Source of the DNA: Actinomycetota bacterium
Lineage (GTDB): Bacteria > Actinomycetota > Actinomycetes > Nanopelagicales > Nanopelagicaceae
NCBI GenBank assembly: GCA_009699825.1
Contig: WLNM01000075.1
Coordinates: 1 to 5,873 of the forward strand
DNA: 5,873 nucleotides
Direction: 5' to 3'
The notes under the pieces are model-generated. The model saw only the letters and a program-made list of their open reading frames with translations. It searched no databases and was not told the DNA's origin. Numbering within the stretch: the first letter of the stretch is position 1; each line of letters begins with the position of its first letter. Both the position numbers and the translations under genes were made by a program. Positions 1 through 5,873 of this stretch are shown here, one piece after another.

Positions 1-197
1 GCGATCGGATTATGCCCGGCGAGTTGGAAACGACGAAGAACTAATAGAACAACCAAATTACCAACATGCAAAGATGGCGCAGTCGGGTCAAAACCTATGT
101 ACAACGTTATTGGTTTTTTGAGGGCTTCTTGAAGTGCCGTTTCGTCCGTGGATTGCGAGAGCAAGCCACGCCAACGAAGATCTTCTAGAAGATTCAT
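1..197 (-). CDS. tyrS: Tyrosyl-tRNA synthetase, N-terminal part (runs off left edge)
   Basis: This is the first 65 codons of a class I tyrosyl-tRNA synthetase, the cytoplasmic enzyme that charges tRNA-Tyr with tyrosine using ATP. The protein begins MNLLEDLRWRG. It then shows the family's Rossmann-fold entry 'YIGFDPTAPSLHVGN' (residues 33-47) and 'LRRFQLAGHNP' (54-64), which match the ATP-binding HIGH region and the following helix of bacterial TyrRS. The usual HIGH tetrapeptide reads HVGN (44-47), so the second His is Asn. The KMSKS loop and the C-terminal tRNA-binding domain lie beyond the left edge. The start is the ATG whose bases overlap the argH stop (ATGA, 4-nt overlap). No clear Shine-Dalgarno precedes it, so it is probably translated by coupling to argH. 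The reading frame stays open to the edge and nothing suggests a pseudogene. Confidence 0.95.
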   Translation of the reverse strand, partial: MNLLEDLRWRGLLSQSTDETALQEALKKPITLYIGFDPTAPSLHVGNLVVLLVLRRFQLAGHNPI

Positions 198-1621
198 GCA
201 CCCATCATCTCGGAAAAAGCCTTGCTTTTGCTGGCAATTTCCTTGCGTTGGACAAGGGTTTTTTTCATGGCATCACTTATTTGAACCAAAACCTGGGATG
301 GCGCAGTTCCCCCAGCCGTTGTACGCGACGCAATCGCCCCTTCAACCGATAAAACATTGCGAATCGCTGGATCAAGTGAAGAATGAATTCCGGCAAAGTG
401 TTGATCCGTTAATTCATGCAATTCACAGGATAATTTTTCGCACAAAGCAACGCATGCTCCAGCTGCTTCATGTGCTTGAGCAAATGGAATATTTTTTTGA
501 ACTAGATAATCAGCTATTTCAGTAGCCAAAGAAAATCCAGTCGGAGCCGACAATTTCATTTTCGCGCGGTCAAAATTTGTAGTTGCAATCATTCCGGAAA
601 TCGCTGGAATAACTAGCGCAAGAGTATCCAAGCTATCGAATAATGGTTCCTTGTCTTCTTGAAGATCGCGGTTGTAGGCGAATGGAAGTCCTTTTAACAT
701 CGCTAGAACTGACATCAGATTTCCAATTAGTCGACCAGTTTTTCCACGTGCTAATTCAGCCATATCTGGATTCTTCTTCTGAGGCATGATGGAAGAACCA
801 GTGGAAAATTCATCAGCAATGTTAGCCCAGGAGAATTCGGTGGAACCAAGCAGGGTCCATTCTTCTCCGATACGAGATAAGTGAACGCCGATTAAAGATG
901 TTACGAATAGAGCCTCTGCAACGTAATCGCGATCGCTCACAGCATCGATGCTATTTTCAAAGCTTCTTTCAAACCCTAAATTTTTGGCAGCAAATCCTGG
1001 ATCTAATTTCAACGAAGATCCCGATAGCGCACCGGCTCCTAAGGAGTTAACCGACGTTCGATGGAACCAATCATTTATACGATCGATATCCCTTGTAAAC
1101 GCATGTGCATGCTTTGCAATTTCATGTCCAAAAGATATTGGTTGAGCGTGCTGTATATGTGTAAATCCTGGAGCCGCATCATTGACATACTCTGACGCTT
1201 TGTTAAGTATTACCTCAACTAGTTCAGTAAGCATCTGCGCCAACATCAACATGTGTTCAATTGCAAATAAGCGCAGATCGGTTGTTACTTGATCATTTCT
1301 AGAACGTCCCGCTCTGAGCGAACCCCCCAAAACTCCAAGCTTTTCAATTAGTCCTCTTTCAAGAGCGCTATGAACATCTTCGTCTTGACTATTTGGAAGA
1401 AACTTTCCCGAGGAAACTTCGCTCATCAAATCCTTGAGCGCTTTTTTGATTTTGAGTGCATCAACTTTCGAAATAAGTGAAGCGTTCTCCAATACAGCGA
1501 GGTGAGCAAGAGAGGATCTCAAATCATAAGGAGCAAGACGCCAATCAAATGAAATGCTCTGCGAAAGCGCAAAAACCGCGTCAGTGGGTTTGTTTGAGAA
1601 ACGTCCGCCCCATAAAGCCAT
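194..1621 (-). CDS. argH: Argininosuccinate lyase (ArgH)
   Basis: This 475-residue cytoplasmic enzyme performs the last step of arginine synthesis, splitting argininosuccinate into arginine and fumarate. It belongs to the fumarase/aspartase superfamily and is expected to be a homotetramer. The N-terminus 'MALWGGRF' is typical. Further blocks are 'DEDVHSALE' (80-88), 'AGRSRNDQV' (104-112), 'FTHIQHAQP' with the catalytic-base region His155 (153-161), and the superfamily signature 'GSSIMPQKKNP' (275-285), whose serines include the catalytic acid. 'YNRDLQEDKEP' (316-326) and 'RTTAGGTAPSQV' (433-444) complete a full-length, normal-sized protein. The start ATG directly abuts the argR stop (TAAATG), with a GGGAG ribosome-binding site 7 nt upstream. 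Its stop overlaps the tyrS start by 4 nt. In many relatives argG sits just before argH, but here argR does. I see no missing catalytic residue. Confidence 0.98.
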   Translation of the reverse strand: MALWGGRFSNKPTDAVFALSQSISFDWRLAPYDLRSSLAHLAVLENASLISKVDALKIKKALKDLMSEVSSGKFLPNSQDEDVHSALERGLIEKLGVLGGSLRAGRSRNDQVTTDLRLFAIEHMLMLAQMLTELVEVILNKASEYVNDAAPGFTHIQHAQPISFGHEIAKHAHAFTRDIDRINDWFHRTSVNSLGAGALSGSSLKLDPGFAAKNLGFERSFENSIDAVSDRDYVAEALFVTSLIGVHLSRIGEEWTLLGSTEFSWANIADEFSTGSSIMPQKKNPDMAELARGKTGRLIGNLMSVLAMLKGLPFAYNRDLQEDKEPLFDSLDTLALVIPAISGMIATTNFDRAKMKLSAPTGFSLATEIADYLVQKNIPFAQAHEAAGACVALCEKLSCELHELTDQHFAGIHSSLDPAIRNVLSVEGAIASRTTAGGTAPSQVLVQISDAMKKTLVQRKEIASKSKAFSEMMGA

Positions 1622-2122
1622 TTATTTTCTCCCTGATTTTTGAGTACGAGAATTTTTTGCATTAGCAAAAACAAGTAACTCTTTTGCCAACTGGGCACCG
1701 CCTGCTGCTTTCTTTGATACAAGGATAATCGTGTCATCGCCTGCCAGGGTTCCAATGACACCGGTGAGATTGGCGTGATCCAACGAACTTGCCACAAATT
1801 GAGCAGCGCCGGGCGGTGTATGAACAACTGCAAGATTTGCACTGTGATCAACAGAGAGGATCAATTTAGAAGGAACGGGATTAACTCGAGATAAAGCATC
1901 GTCTGAAGTTCCGCGAATTTGATAGATAGATTCGCCTTGAACATCGCGCCCTCGTACAGCCCCAATCTCTTCTAAATCACGACTTGCAGTTGTCTGAGTA
2001 ACTCGAAATCCACTCTTTTTCAATTGAGTAACTAAGTCTGTCTGTGAATGAATTAACCCCGCTTGGATGAGGGAAATTGCTTTGGCCCTTCGAGCCGAAA
2101 CATTCTGTGAATTAGTTGACAT
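1622..2122 (-). CDS. argR: Arginine repressor (ArgR)
   Basis: This 166-residue transcriptional regulator of the ArgR/AhrC family binds operator DNA as an arginine-bound hexamer and represses arginine-synthesis genes. The N-terminal winged helix-turn-helix covers roughly residues 8-70, with recognition helix 'TQTTASRDLEEIG' (42-54) containing the family's Ser-Arg pair (S47, R48). A linker of about 20 residues leads to the C-terminal oligomerisation and arginine-binding domain (about 86-152), which contains 'TPPGAAQF' (102-109) and 'GTLAGDDT' (124-131). Asp129 and Asp130 match the Asp pair that contacts arginine in known ArgR proteins. The start lies 11 nt inside the end of argD and is chosen because a perfect AAGGAGGT sits 8 nt upstream. 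Lying inside the operon, ArgR would repress its own synthesis if the operator is upstream of argC; this is inferred, as that region is not in the window. The basic tail (about 155-166) is probably disordered. Confidence 0.98.
   Translation of the reverse strand: MSTNSQNVSARRAKAISLIQAGLIHSQTDLVTQLKKSGFRVTQTTASRDLEEIGAVRGRDVQGESIYQIRGTSDDALSRVNPVPSKLILSVDHSANLAVVHTPPGAAQFVASSLDHANLTGVIGTLAGDDTIILVSKKAAGGAQLAKELLVFANAKNSRTQKSGRK
1629..1633 (-). promoter_or_regulatory. Ribosome-binding site of argH
   Basis: The minus strand reads GGGAG, followed by 7 nt and then the argH ATG. It lies within the last codons of argR, whose TAA stop is immediately adjacent to the ATG. It is a reasonable Shine-Dalgarno and supports this argH start. 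Confidence 0.7.
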
Positions 2123-3281
2123 CAGACATTACCTCCTTGAATGTTTTAACAAATTGGTTCAGTTCTTTCTTGGAAACATTTAAGGCTGGAGCAATTCTGA
2201 TGGTGTTGGGATTAGCCGCATTAACGAGAAACCCTTTTGCCTGTAGAGCCGCCGCAACTTCTGAAGAGATGTTTTTCTGCAAAGCGATACCGACTAATAA
2301 ACCAGCTCCTCGAACTTCAGAAACACCAGAAATCGCACTGACATTAGAAACGAGAAATCTAAAATCTGCTTTGCACTTAATCAGAATCTTGTTCTTTTCG
2401 ATCCATTTGATAGCAGCGACGGAAGCTGCAGTTGTAACAGGATTGCCACCAAAGGTCGATCCATGATCGCCTGGTTCAAAGAGTTGGGAGGTTTTACCAA
2501 CAGCAATCATCGCTGCAAGAGGCAATCCTGCTCCCAAACCCTTTGCCACAGTGATTACATCGGGTTTTATTCCTGAGTGCTCATAGCCAAACCATTGGCC
2601 CGTACGACCAATTCCAGTTTGGACTGCATCGATTACTAATAGTGCGCCGTTCTTGGTACAAGCTTGGCGGAGTTCCTTTAGATAATTCAGAGGCGGAACA
2701 ATCACACCCGCTTCTCCCATAATCGGTTCCACAATTACCATGGCTGTTCTGGAATTAATAGCTCTCTTAGCCTTTTTAACATCACCGAAAGGAACATGTT
2801 TTACATTCTTTAATAACGGTACAAAAGACGTTCTTTTAGAGTTCTGTCCCGTGAGAGATAGCGATCCCATAGTGCGACCATGGAAAGATCCTGTCATTGC
2901 AACAATTCGTGTGCGGCCCGTTTTTCGAGAAAGTTTGATTGCTGCTTCATTTACTTCTGCGCCAGATTGAGCGAAAAATACTCGAGATTGCTTATCCCCT
3001 GTTAAGCGAACCAGTAATTGAGCAAGTTCGATGGCATTGGGATGAGAATAAAAATTGCTCACATGAGATAAAGTTTTTATTTGTCGAGTTACTGCTGATA
3101 CGACAGCAGAATGTGAATGGCCGAGAATATTCGTAGCGATACCACCCAACATATCGACGTACCTCTTGCCATCAGCGTCAAAAACGATTGAACCTTTTCC
3201 TTTTACTAAGGTTATGGAAGGAAGGGCGTAATTGGACATCAAATTCTGTGACCACAATGCTGCGAAATCTTTGTTTTTCAT
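2112..3281 (-). CDS. argD: Acetylornithine aminotransferase (ArgD)
   Basis: This 389-residue cytoplasmic enzyme is a PLP-dependent class III (fold type I) aminotransferase. It converts N-acetylglutamate semialdehyde and glutamate into N-acetylornithine and 2-oxoglutarate. Visible landmarks are 'GGIATNILGHSH' (46-57), the phosphate-binding 'QSGAEVNEAAIK' (105-116), 'SFHGRT' (132-137), 'EPIMGEAGV' (185-193), Asp218 which should contact the PLP ring nitrogen, the Schiff-base Lys247 in 'VAKGLGAGLP', and 'GSTFGGNP'. Length is normal for the family. Two usually conserved positions differ: Ala219 replaces the Glu of the common D-E-V/I-Q motif, and Gln105 replaces the Asn that usually precedes Ser-Gly. 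The start overlaps the argB stop as ATGA with no good Shine-Dalgarno. The end overlaps argR by 11 nt. Related enzymes act on ornithine, GABA or succinylornithine, but the operon context makes acetylornithine the likely substrate. Confidence 0.95.
   Translation of the reverse strand: MKNKDFAALWSQNLMSNYALPSITLVKGKGSIVFDADGKRYVDMLGGIATNILGHSHSAVVSAVTRQIKTLSHVSNFYSHPNAIELAQLLVRLTGDKQSRVFFAQSGAEVNEAAIKLSRKTGRTRIVAMTGSFHGRTMGSLSLTGQNSKRTSFVPLLKNVKHVPFGDVKKAKRAINSRTAMVIVEPIMGEAGVIVPPLNYLKELRQACTKNGALLVIDAVQTGIGRTGQWFGYEHSGIKPDVITVAKGLGAGLPLAAMIAVGKTSQLFEPGDHGSTFGGNPVTTAASVAAIKWIEKNKILIKCKADFRFLVSNVSAISGVSEVRGAGLLVGIALQKNISSEVAAALQAKGFLVNAANPNTIRIAPALNVSKKELNQFVKTFKEVMSDVN
2131..2138 (-). promoter_or_regulatory. 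Strong ribosome-binding site of argR
   Basis: The minus strand reads AAGGAGGT, a full-length Shine-Dalgarno, 8 nt before the argR ATG. It lies inside the last codons of argD. It is the best ribosome-binding site in the window and fixes the argR start, giving argR an initiation signal of its own in an operon where most starts have none. Confidence 0.85.
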
Positions 3282-4039
3282 GCGTGCACCAGAGTTCCGC
3301 CGCGACCTGAAAGAGCTTCCTCAAAACTTCGTTTATTAGTTCCATCAATAATCCGAACCGTTTGAGCCCCAGCCTCAACAGCCTCAAGTACGGCTAGTAC
3401 TTTAGGCAACATTCCATCCGAGAAATTGCCTTTTAATTTACCAAGTTCACTAGACGTTATTTCACTTATCAGGGAATTCTCATCTGGCCAATTACGGTAA
3501 ATGCCAGCGACATCAGTCATGATGATTAAGGTTGAATCTTTAAACGCAGCAGAAATAGCTGCGGCTGCCAAATCCGCATTTATATTCAACCCGGAACCGC
3601 CCGTAAGATCCTGAGCAATTGGAGCGATTACAGGAACAATCTGAGCATCCAAGAGTTCTTGTATGGGATCTATATTCACCTTGGAAATCTTTCCTACTCT
3701 GCCTAAACCTTCAATCTTTGAACCCAGCAAAATATTAGAATCCTTACCGGAGATTGACCGCGCTTTGATGCCGTTAGAAACAAGGTTGGAAGCCACTTCA
3801 GGACCAACAATTTTGGTGAGAACATTTTCGACGACGGTAAATATCTCTTCTGTCGTATAGCGAAATCCATCCACAAATGTGCTTTCGATGTTGAGCCGAG
3901 ATAGTTCAGCATTAATCTGAGGGCCTCCACCGTGAACAACGATTACTTTCTCACCTTTGGATAGAGCTGAGCTAATCGAGTGCGCGAATGAACCCTCAGT
4001 ATCTTTCATTGCATGACCACCAAATTTAATGATCATCAT
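3278..4039 (-). CDS. argB: Acetylglutamate kinase (ArgB), short form
   Basis: This 253-residue cytoplasmic amino-acid kinase phosphorylates N-acetylglutamate with ATP, the second step of the pathway and commonly its feedback-controlled one. Visible residues of the family are Lys5 in 'IKFGG', the glycine-rich 'VVHGGGPQ' (34-41), Arg60 in 'DGFRYTT', 'LNINADLAAAA' (151-161, with N152 and D156 matching substrate and catalytic positions), 'TDVAGIY' (175-181) and 'SDGMLPKV' with Lys213. The start overlaps the argJ stop; ATG codons at 4039 and 4036 are both possible (MM). An in-frame stop at 4070-4072 rules out a long N-terminal extension, so the helix typical of arginine-inhibited hexameric enzymes is absent. 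The C-terminus also lacks the usual 'FTDxGxGT' block and ends 'GRGGTLVHA'. The stop overlaps argD as ATGA. I see no Shine-Dalgarno at this start. Confidence 0.97.
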   Translation of the reverse strand: MMIIKFGGHAMKDTEGSFAHSISSALSKGEKVIVVHGGGPQINAELSRLNIESTFVDGFRYTTEEIFTVVENVLTKIVGPEVASNLVSNGIKARSISGKDSNILLGSKIEGLGRVGKISKVNIDPIQELLDAQIVPVIAPIAQDLTGGSGLNINADLAAAAISAAFKDSTLIIMTDVAGIYRNWPDENSLISEITSSELGKLKGNFSDGMLPKVLAVLEAVEAGAQTVRIIDGTNKRSFEEALSGRGGTLVHA

Positions 4040-5178
4040 GTTGAATACGCAGAATTCTCGTGAACATAATCATGAGATAAATCATTAGTCATGACCTTTG
4101 CAAAACTTGATCCAACATTTAAATTGATATCAATCGAAACCAACCTATCGAGGAAATTCACTGAAGATTTGTCCGTTCCCGGAGCGCTCGAAACACAAAC
4201 AGGAACGCCATTGAGAGTGACATCTATAGTGTGCGGATTCATGAACGCTTTAGCTGTCCCAACTGCGGCTAACACGCGGCCCCAATTAGGGTCCCCACCG
4301 AAAATTGCAGCTTTTAATAAACTATTTCTGGCGCATGCACGTGCAACTTCAACTGCATCTAATTCGGAAGCAGCATTTTTCACATTTATGTGAATGGTCT
4401 TAGTTGAACCTTCAGCGTCGGCAATTAATTGATTAGACAGGGACGCACATACTTCGTCAAGCATCAAAGTACATTGATTGGCGGTTATTTCGATCCCACT
4501 CGCTCCCGAAGACATAAAAAGAATCGTGTCATTAGTTGATGTGCAACCATCAGAATCTATTCGATTAAAAGTTTTGTCAACAATACTCTTAAAGATTGCA
4601 TCTGCATCTTCAGGTAGAACAGCATCGGTCATAACCACACAGAGCATGGTTGCCAAGGCCGGCGCTAACATCCCGGCACCCTTAGCAATTCCGCTCATCT
4701 GTACTCCAGAAGCATGCACAGTAGAAATTTTCGGGATGGAATCAGTTGTCATAATCGCTTCAGCGCAATCAAGTAACGCTTCATTTGATAAATTGGCAGA
4801 AATCACATCTATACCATTGAGAACTTTATCCATCGGTAAAAATTCACCGATCATTCCCGTAGAGCAGACGAAAACTTCGGAAGAAGAAAGTTTGAGACGT
4901 GTAGCTACATGCTCTGCGCTTTTGTGCGTATCTTGGAAACCTTGTGAACCGGTGCAGGCATTTGCTCCACCTGAATTAAGAACAACCGCGCGAACTGCAG
5001 ACCCCTTGATAACTTCTTTGCTCCATATAACAGGAGCAGCAATTACTTGATTAGTGGTAAATACTGCAGATGCCCAGTTCATAGGACCTTGGTTAACAAT
5101 TACAGTTAAATCCTTAGCCCCTGTGCTCTTTAAGCCAGCCGCTGTTGCTGCTGCAACGAAACCTTGAGGCAATTTCAT
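4036..5178 (-). CDS. argJ: Glutamate N-acetyltransferase / ornithine acetyltransferase (ArgJ)
   Basis: This 380-residue enzyme transfers the acetyl group from N-acetylornithine to glutamate, releasing ornithine and recycling acetylglutamate. Some members also acetylate glutamate from acetyl-CoA, and the sequence alone does not tell which type this is. It is made as a precursor that cleaves itself into two chains. The cleavage site is 'KGAGMLAPALATML', between Ala176 and Thr177, and Thr177 (4648-4650) becomes the nucleophile. Thr107-Gly108 in 'CSTGMIG' match the oxyanion hole. 'TSTNDTILF', 'FGGDPNWGRVLAAVG' and the C-terminal 'HDYVHENSAYST' are close to family consensus. The start is ATG 5178, overlapping the argC stop as ATGA. 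A longer frame from 5226 adds 16 Arg-rich residues inside argC and does not resemble the family. Upstream there is only a weak TAGG, so coupling to argC is likely. Confidence 0.97.
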   Translation of the reverse strand: MKLPQGFVAAATAAGLKSTGAKDLTVIVNQGPMNWASAVFTTNQVIAAPVIWSKEVIKGSAVRAVVLNSGGANACTGSQGFQDTHKSAEHVATRLKLSSSEVFVCSTGMIGEFLPMDKVLNGIDVISANLSNEALLDCAEAIMTTDSIPKISTVHASGVQMSGIAKGAGMLAPALATMLCVVMTDAVLPEDADAIFKSIVDKTFNRIDSDGCTSTNDTILFMSSGASGIEITANQCTLMLDEVCASLSNQLIADAEGSTKTIHINVKNAASELDAVEVARACARNSLLKAAIFGGDPNWGRVLAAVGTAKAFMNPHTIDVTLNGVPVCVSSAPGTDKSSVNFLDRLVSIDINLNVGSSFAKVMTNDLSHDYVHENSAYST

Positions 5179-5873
5179 GCGCCTAATCCATCCGTTGATA
5201 AACCTGCGCCTTCGTGGAATCCACACATGAGATTCGCATTTTGTATCGCTTGGCTGGCGGCTCCTTTACCCAAATTATCAATAGCAACACTAATGATAAG
5301 ACGATGAGTGTGTTCATCTACAGCGACCTGTATTTGGATTTTATTTGATCCAGTTAAGGAAGCTGTTTTAGGCATTTGACCAATTGGTAATACGTCAATG
5401 AAATAATCGTTTTGGTAAAAACTTCTAAAGAGAGAATGGGCCTTTTCGGTGTCAATACCTTCAGATAAATGAGCGGTAATTGTTGAAAGAATACCTCTCG
5501 GCATTGGCGCCAAAATTGGGGTGAACGAAATTTTCACTTCCTTACCTGACGCCTGACTTAAAGCTTGTTCAACTTCTGGAGTGTGTTGATGAACGCCACC
5601 GAATTTATAGGAAGTTAACGAACCCATAACTTCACTTGCAATCAGGGATATCTTCGCATTTCGACCCGCCCCTGTTGTTCCGGATGCAGCTACAACAACA
5701 ATGTCTGAAGAATCAATAACATCTAACGCAGGTAGAACTCCGGCAATAATTGACGTTGCATAGCAACCAGGATTTGCGATCTGTGATGATTCCGATATTT
5801 TCGCTCTGTTGCCAGGTATTTCAGGTAATCCATAAGTCCAAGCTCCTGCGTGTATTCCATCATAATATTTTGA
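5175..5873 (-). CDS. argC: N-acetyl-gamma-glutamyl-phosphate reductase (ArgC), C-terminal two thirds
   Basis: This NADPH-dependent cytoplasmic enzyme reduces acetylglutamyl phosphate to the semialdehyde. The reading frame is open from the right edge to a TGA at 5175-5177 and gives 232 residues, against roughly 340-350 in the family. The NADP-binding Rossmann N-terminus is therefore beyond the edge. The catalytic cysteine is in 'ANPGCYAT' (Cys37 of the visible part, bases 5763-5765). Next come 'ASGTTGAGR' (63-71) and 'YKFGGVHQHTPEVEQ', with the catalytic His97 in HxHTPE. The C-terminus, with 'SFTPILAPMPRGILST', 'AVDE' and 'AIDNLGKGAASQAIQN', resembles actinobacterial ArgC. A Met at 5625-5627 is internal, not a start, because it falls after the catalytic cysteine. 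ArgC is first among the genes seen, so the operon promoter and any ArgR operator probably lie to the right of the window. Its stop overlaps argJ by 4 nt. Confidence 0.97.
   Translation of the reverse strand, partial: SKYYDGIHAGAWTYGLPEIPGNRAKISESSQIANPGCYATSIIAGVLPALDVIDSSDIVVVAASGTTGAGRNAKISLIASEVMGSLTSYKFGGVHQHTPEVEQALSQASGKEVKISFTPILAPMPRGILSTITAHLSEGIDTEKAHSLFRSFYQNDYFIDVLPIGQMPKTASLTGSNKIQIQVAVDEHTHRLIISVAIDNLGKGAASQAIQNANLMCGFHEGAGLSTDGLGA

Noticed and set aside
411..425. Direct repeat AATTCA-TGC-AATTCA, considered as an ArgR half-site pair
   Set aside because: Only one half fits an ARG-box half-site, and the repeat is explained by the ArgH peptide CELHELT; it lies deep in coding sequence.
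148..525. A 125-codon plus-strand frame opposite argH and the tyrS start
   Set aside because: It is antisense to conserved coding sequence, with irregular Cys/Phe/His-rich composition and no motif.
1101..1112. Inverted repeat GCATG-TG-CATGC, considered as an operator or small hairpin
   Set aside because: It encodes the His-Ala-His-Ala stretch of ArgH, is only 5 bp per arm, and has no neighbouring promoter or T-run.
1519..1851. A 110-codon minus-strand frame across the argR/argH junction
   Set aside because: It is a different frame over two well-supported conserved genes and has no recognisable family features.
4478..5050. A 190-codon open frame on the plus strand opposite argJ
   Set aside because: It is antisense to a highly conserved ArgJ segment, has no recognisable motif and is a compositional shadow of the real gene.
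5179..5226. A 16-residue upstream extension of argJ starting MWIPRRRRF
   Set aside because: It lies wholly inside argC, resembles no ArgJ N-terminus, and the ATG at 5178 forms the same ATGA overlap as the other junctions.
5625..5627. A Met codon that could be read as the start of a 150-residue argC
   Set aside because: The frame stays open to the right edge and the upstream part encodes the catalytic 'NPGCYAT' and 'SGTTGAGR' motifs, so this Met is internal.
1..5873. An undescribed system, mobile element, CRISPR array or riboswitch
   Set aside because: Every base is accounted for by conserved arginine genes or tyrS, with no intergenic space and no repeats or foreign-looking composition.

Overview
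The window is one continuous block of core arginine-biosynthesis genes, all read from the minus strand with no intergenic space. In transcription order (right to left) it holds: the C-terminal two thirds of argC, then argJ, argB, argD, argR and argH, all complete, and the first 65 codons of tyrS, which runs off the left edge. There are no RNA genes, mobile elements, CRISPR arrays or terminators that I can support, and no gene-free stretch.

The order C-J-B-D-R-H, an ArgR repressor inside the operon, and tyrS after argH all point to an actinobacterium. Actinobacterial sequence features agree, such as the ArgB segment around 'WPDENSL' and the ArgC C-terminus. The base composition is only about 43% G+C (sampled by eye), and the genes are packed with 4-nt overlaps. 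Together these suggest a small, streamlined, low-GC actinobacterium, for example a freshwater acI/Nanopelagicales-type lineage. The lineage is inference; the phylum is fairly secure.

The genes work together as follows. ArgB phosphorylates N-acetylglutamate, ArgC reduces it to the semialdehyde, and ArgD transaminates it to N-acetylornithine. ArgJ moves the acetyl group back to glutamate and releases ornithine (the cyclic route). ArgH performs the last step, argininosuccinate to arginine plus fumarate. ArgR is the arginine-sensing repressor expected to control the operon, including itself, from a promoter upstream of argC that lies outside the window. TyrS is a housekeeping tyrosyl-tRNA synthetase attached to the operon end by a start/stop overlap. 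The genes for ornithine carbamoyltransferase (argF) and argininosuccinate synthase (argG), which many actinobacteria keep in this cluster, are absent from the places where they would normally sit.

This is ordinary primary metabolism and I see no undescribed system. The points worth a second look are: a consistent split between ATGA-coupled starts without a Shine-Dalgarno and two starts with one; a short ArgB that cannot carry the N-terminal helix of arginine-inhibited enzymes; an ArgD with Ala in place of the usual Glu of the DEVQ motif; the HVGN version of the HIGH motif in TyrS; and the missing argF and argG.
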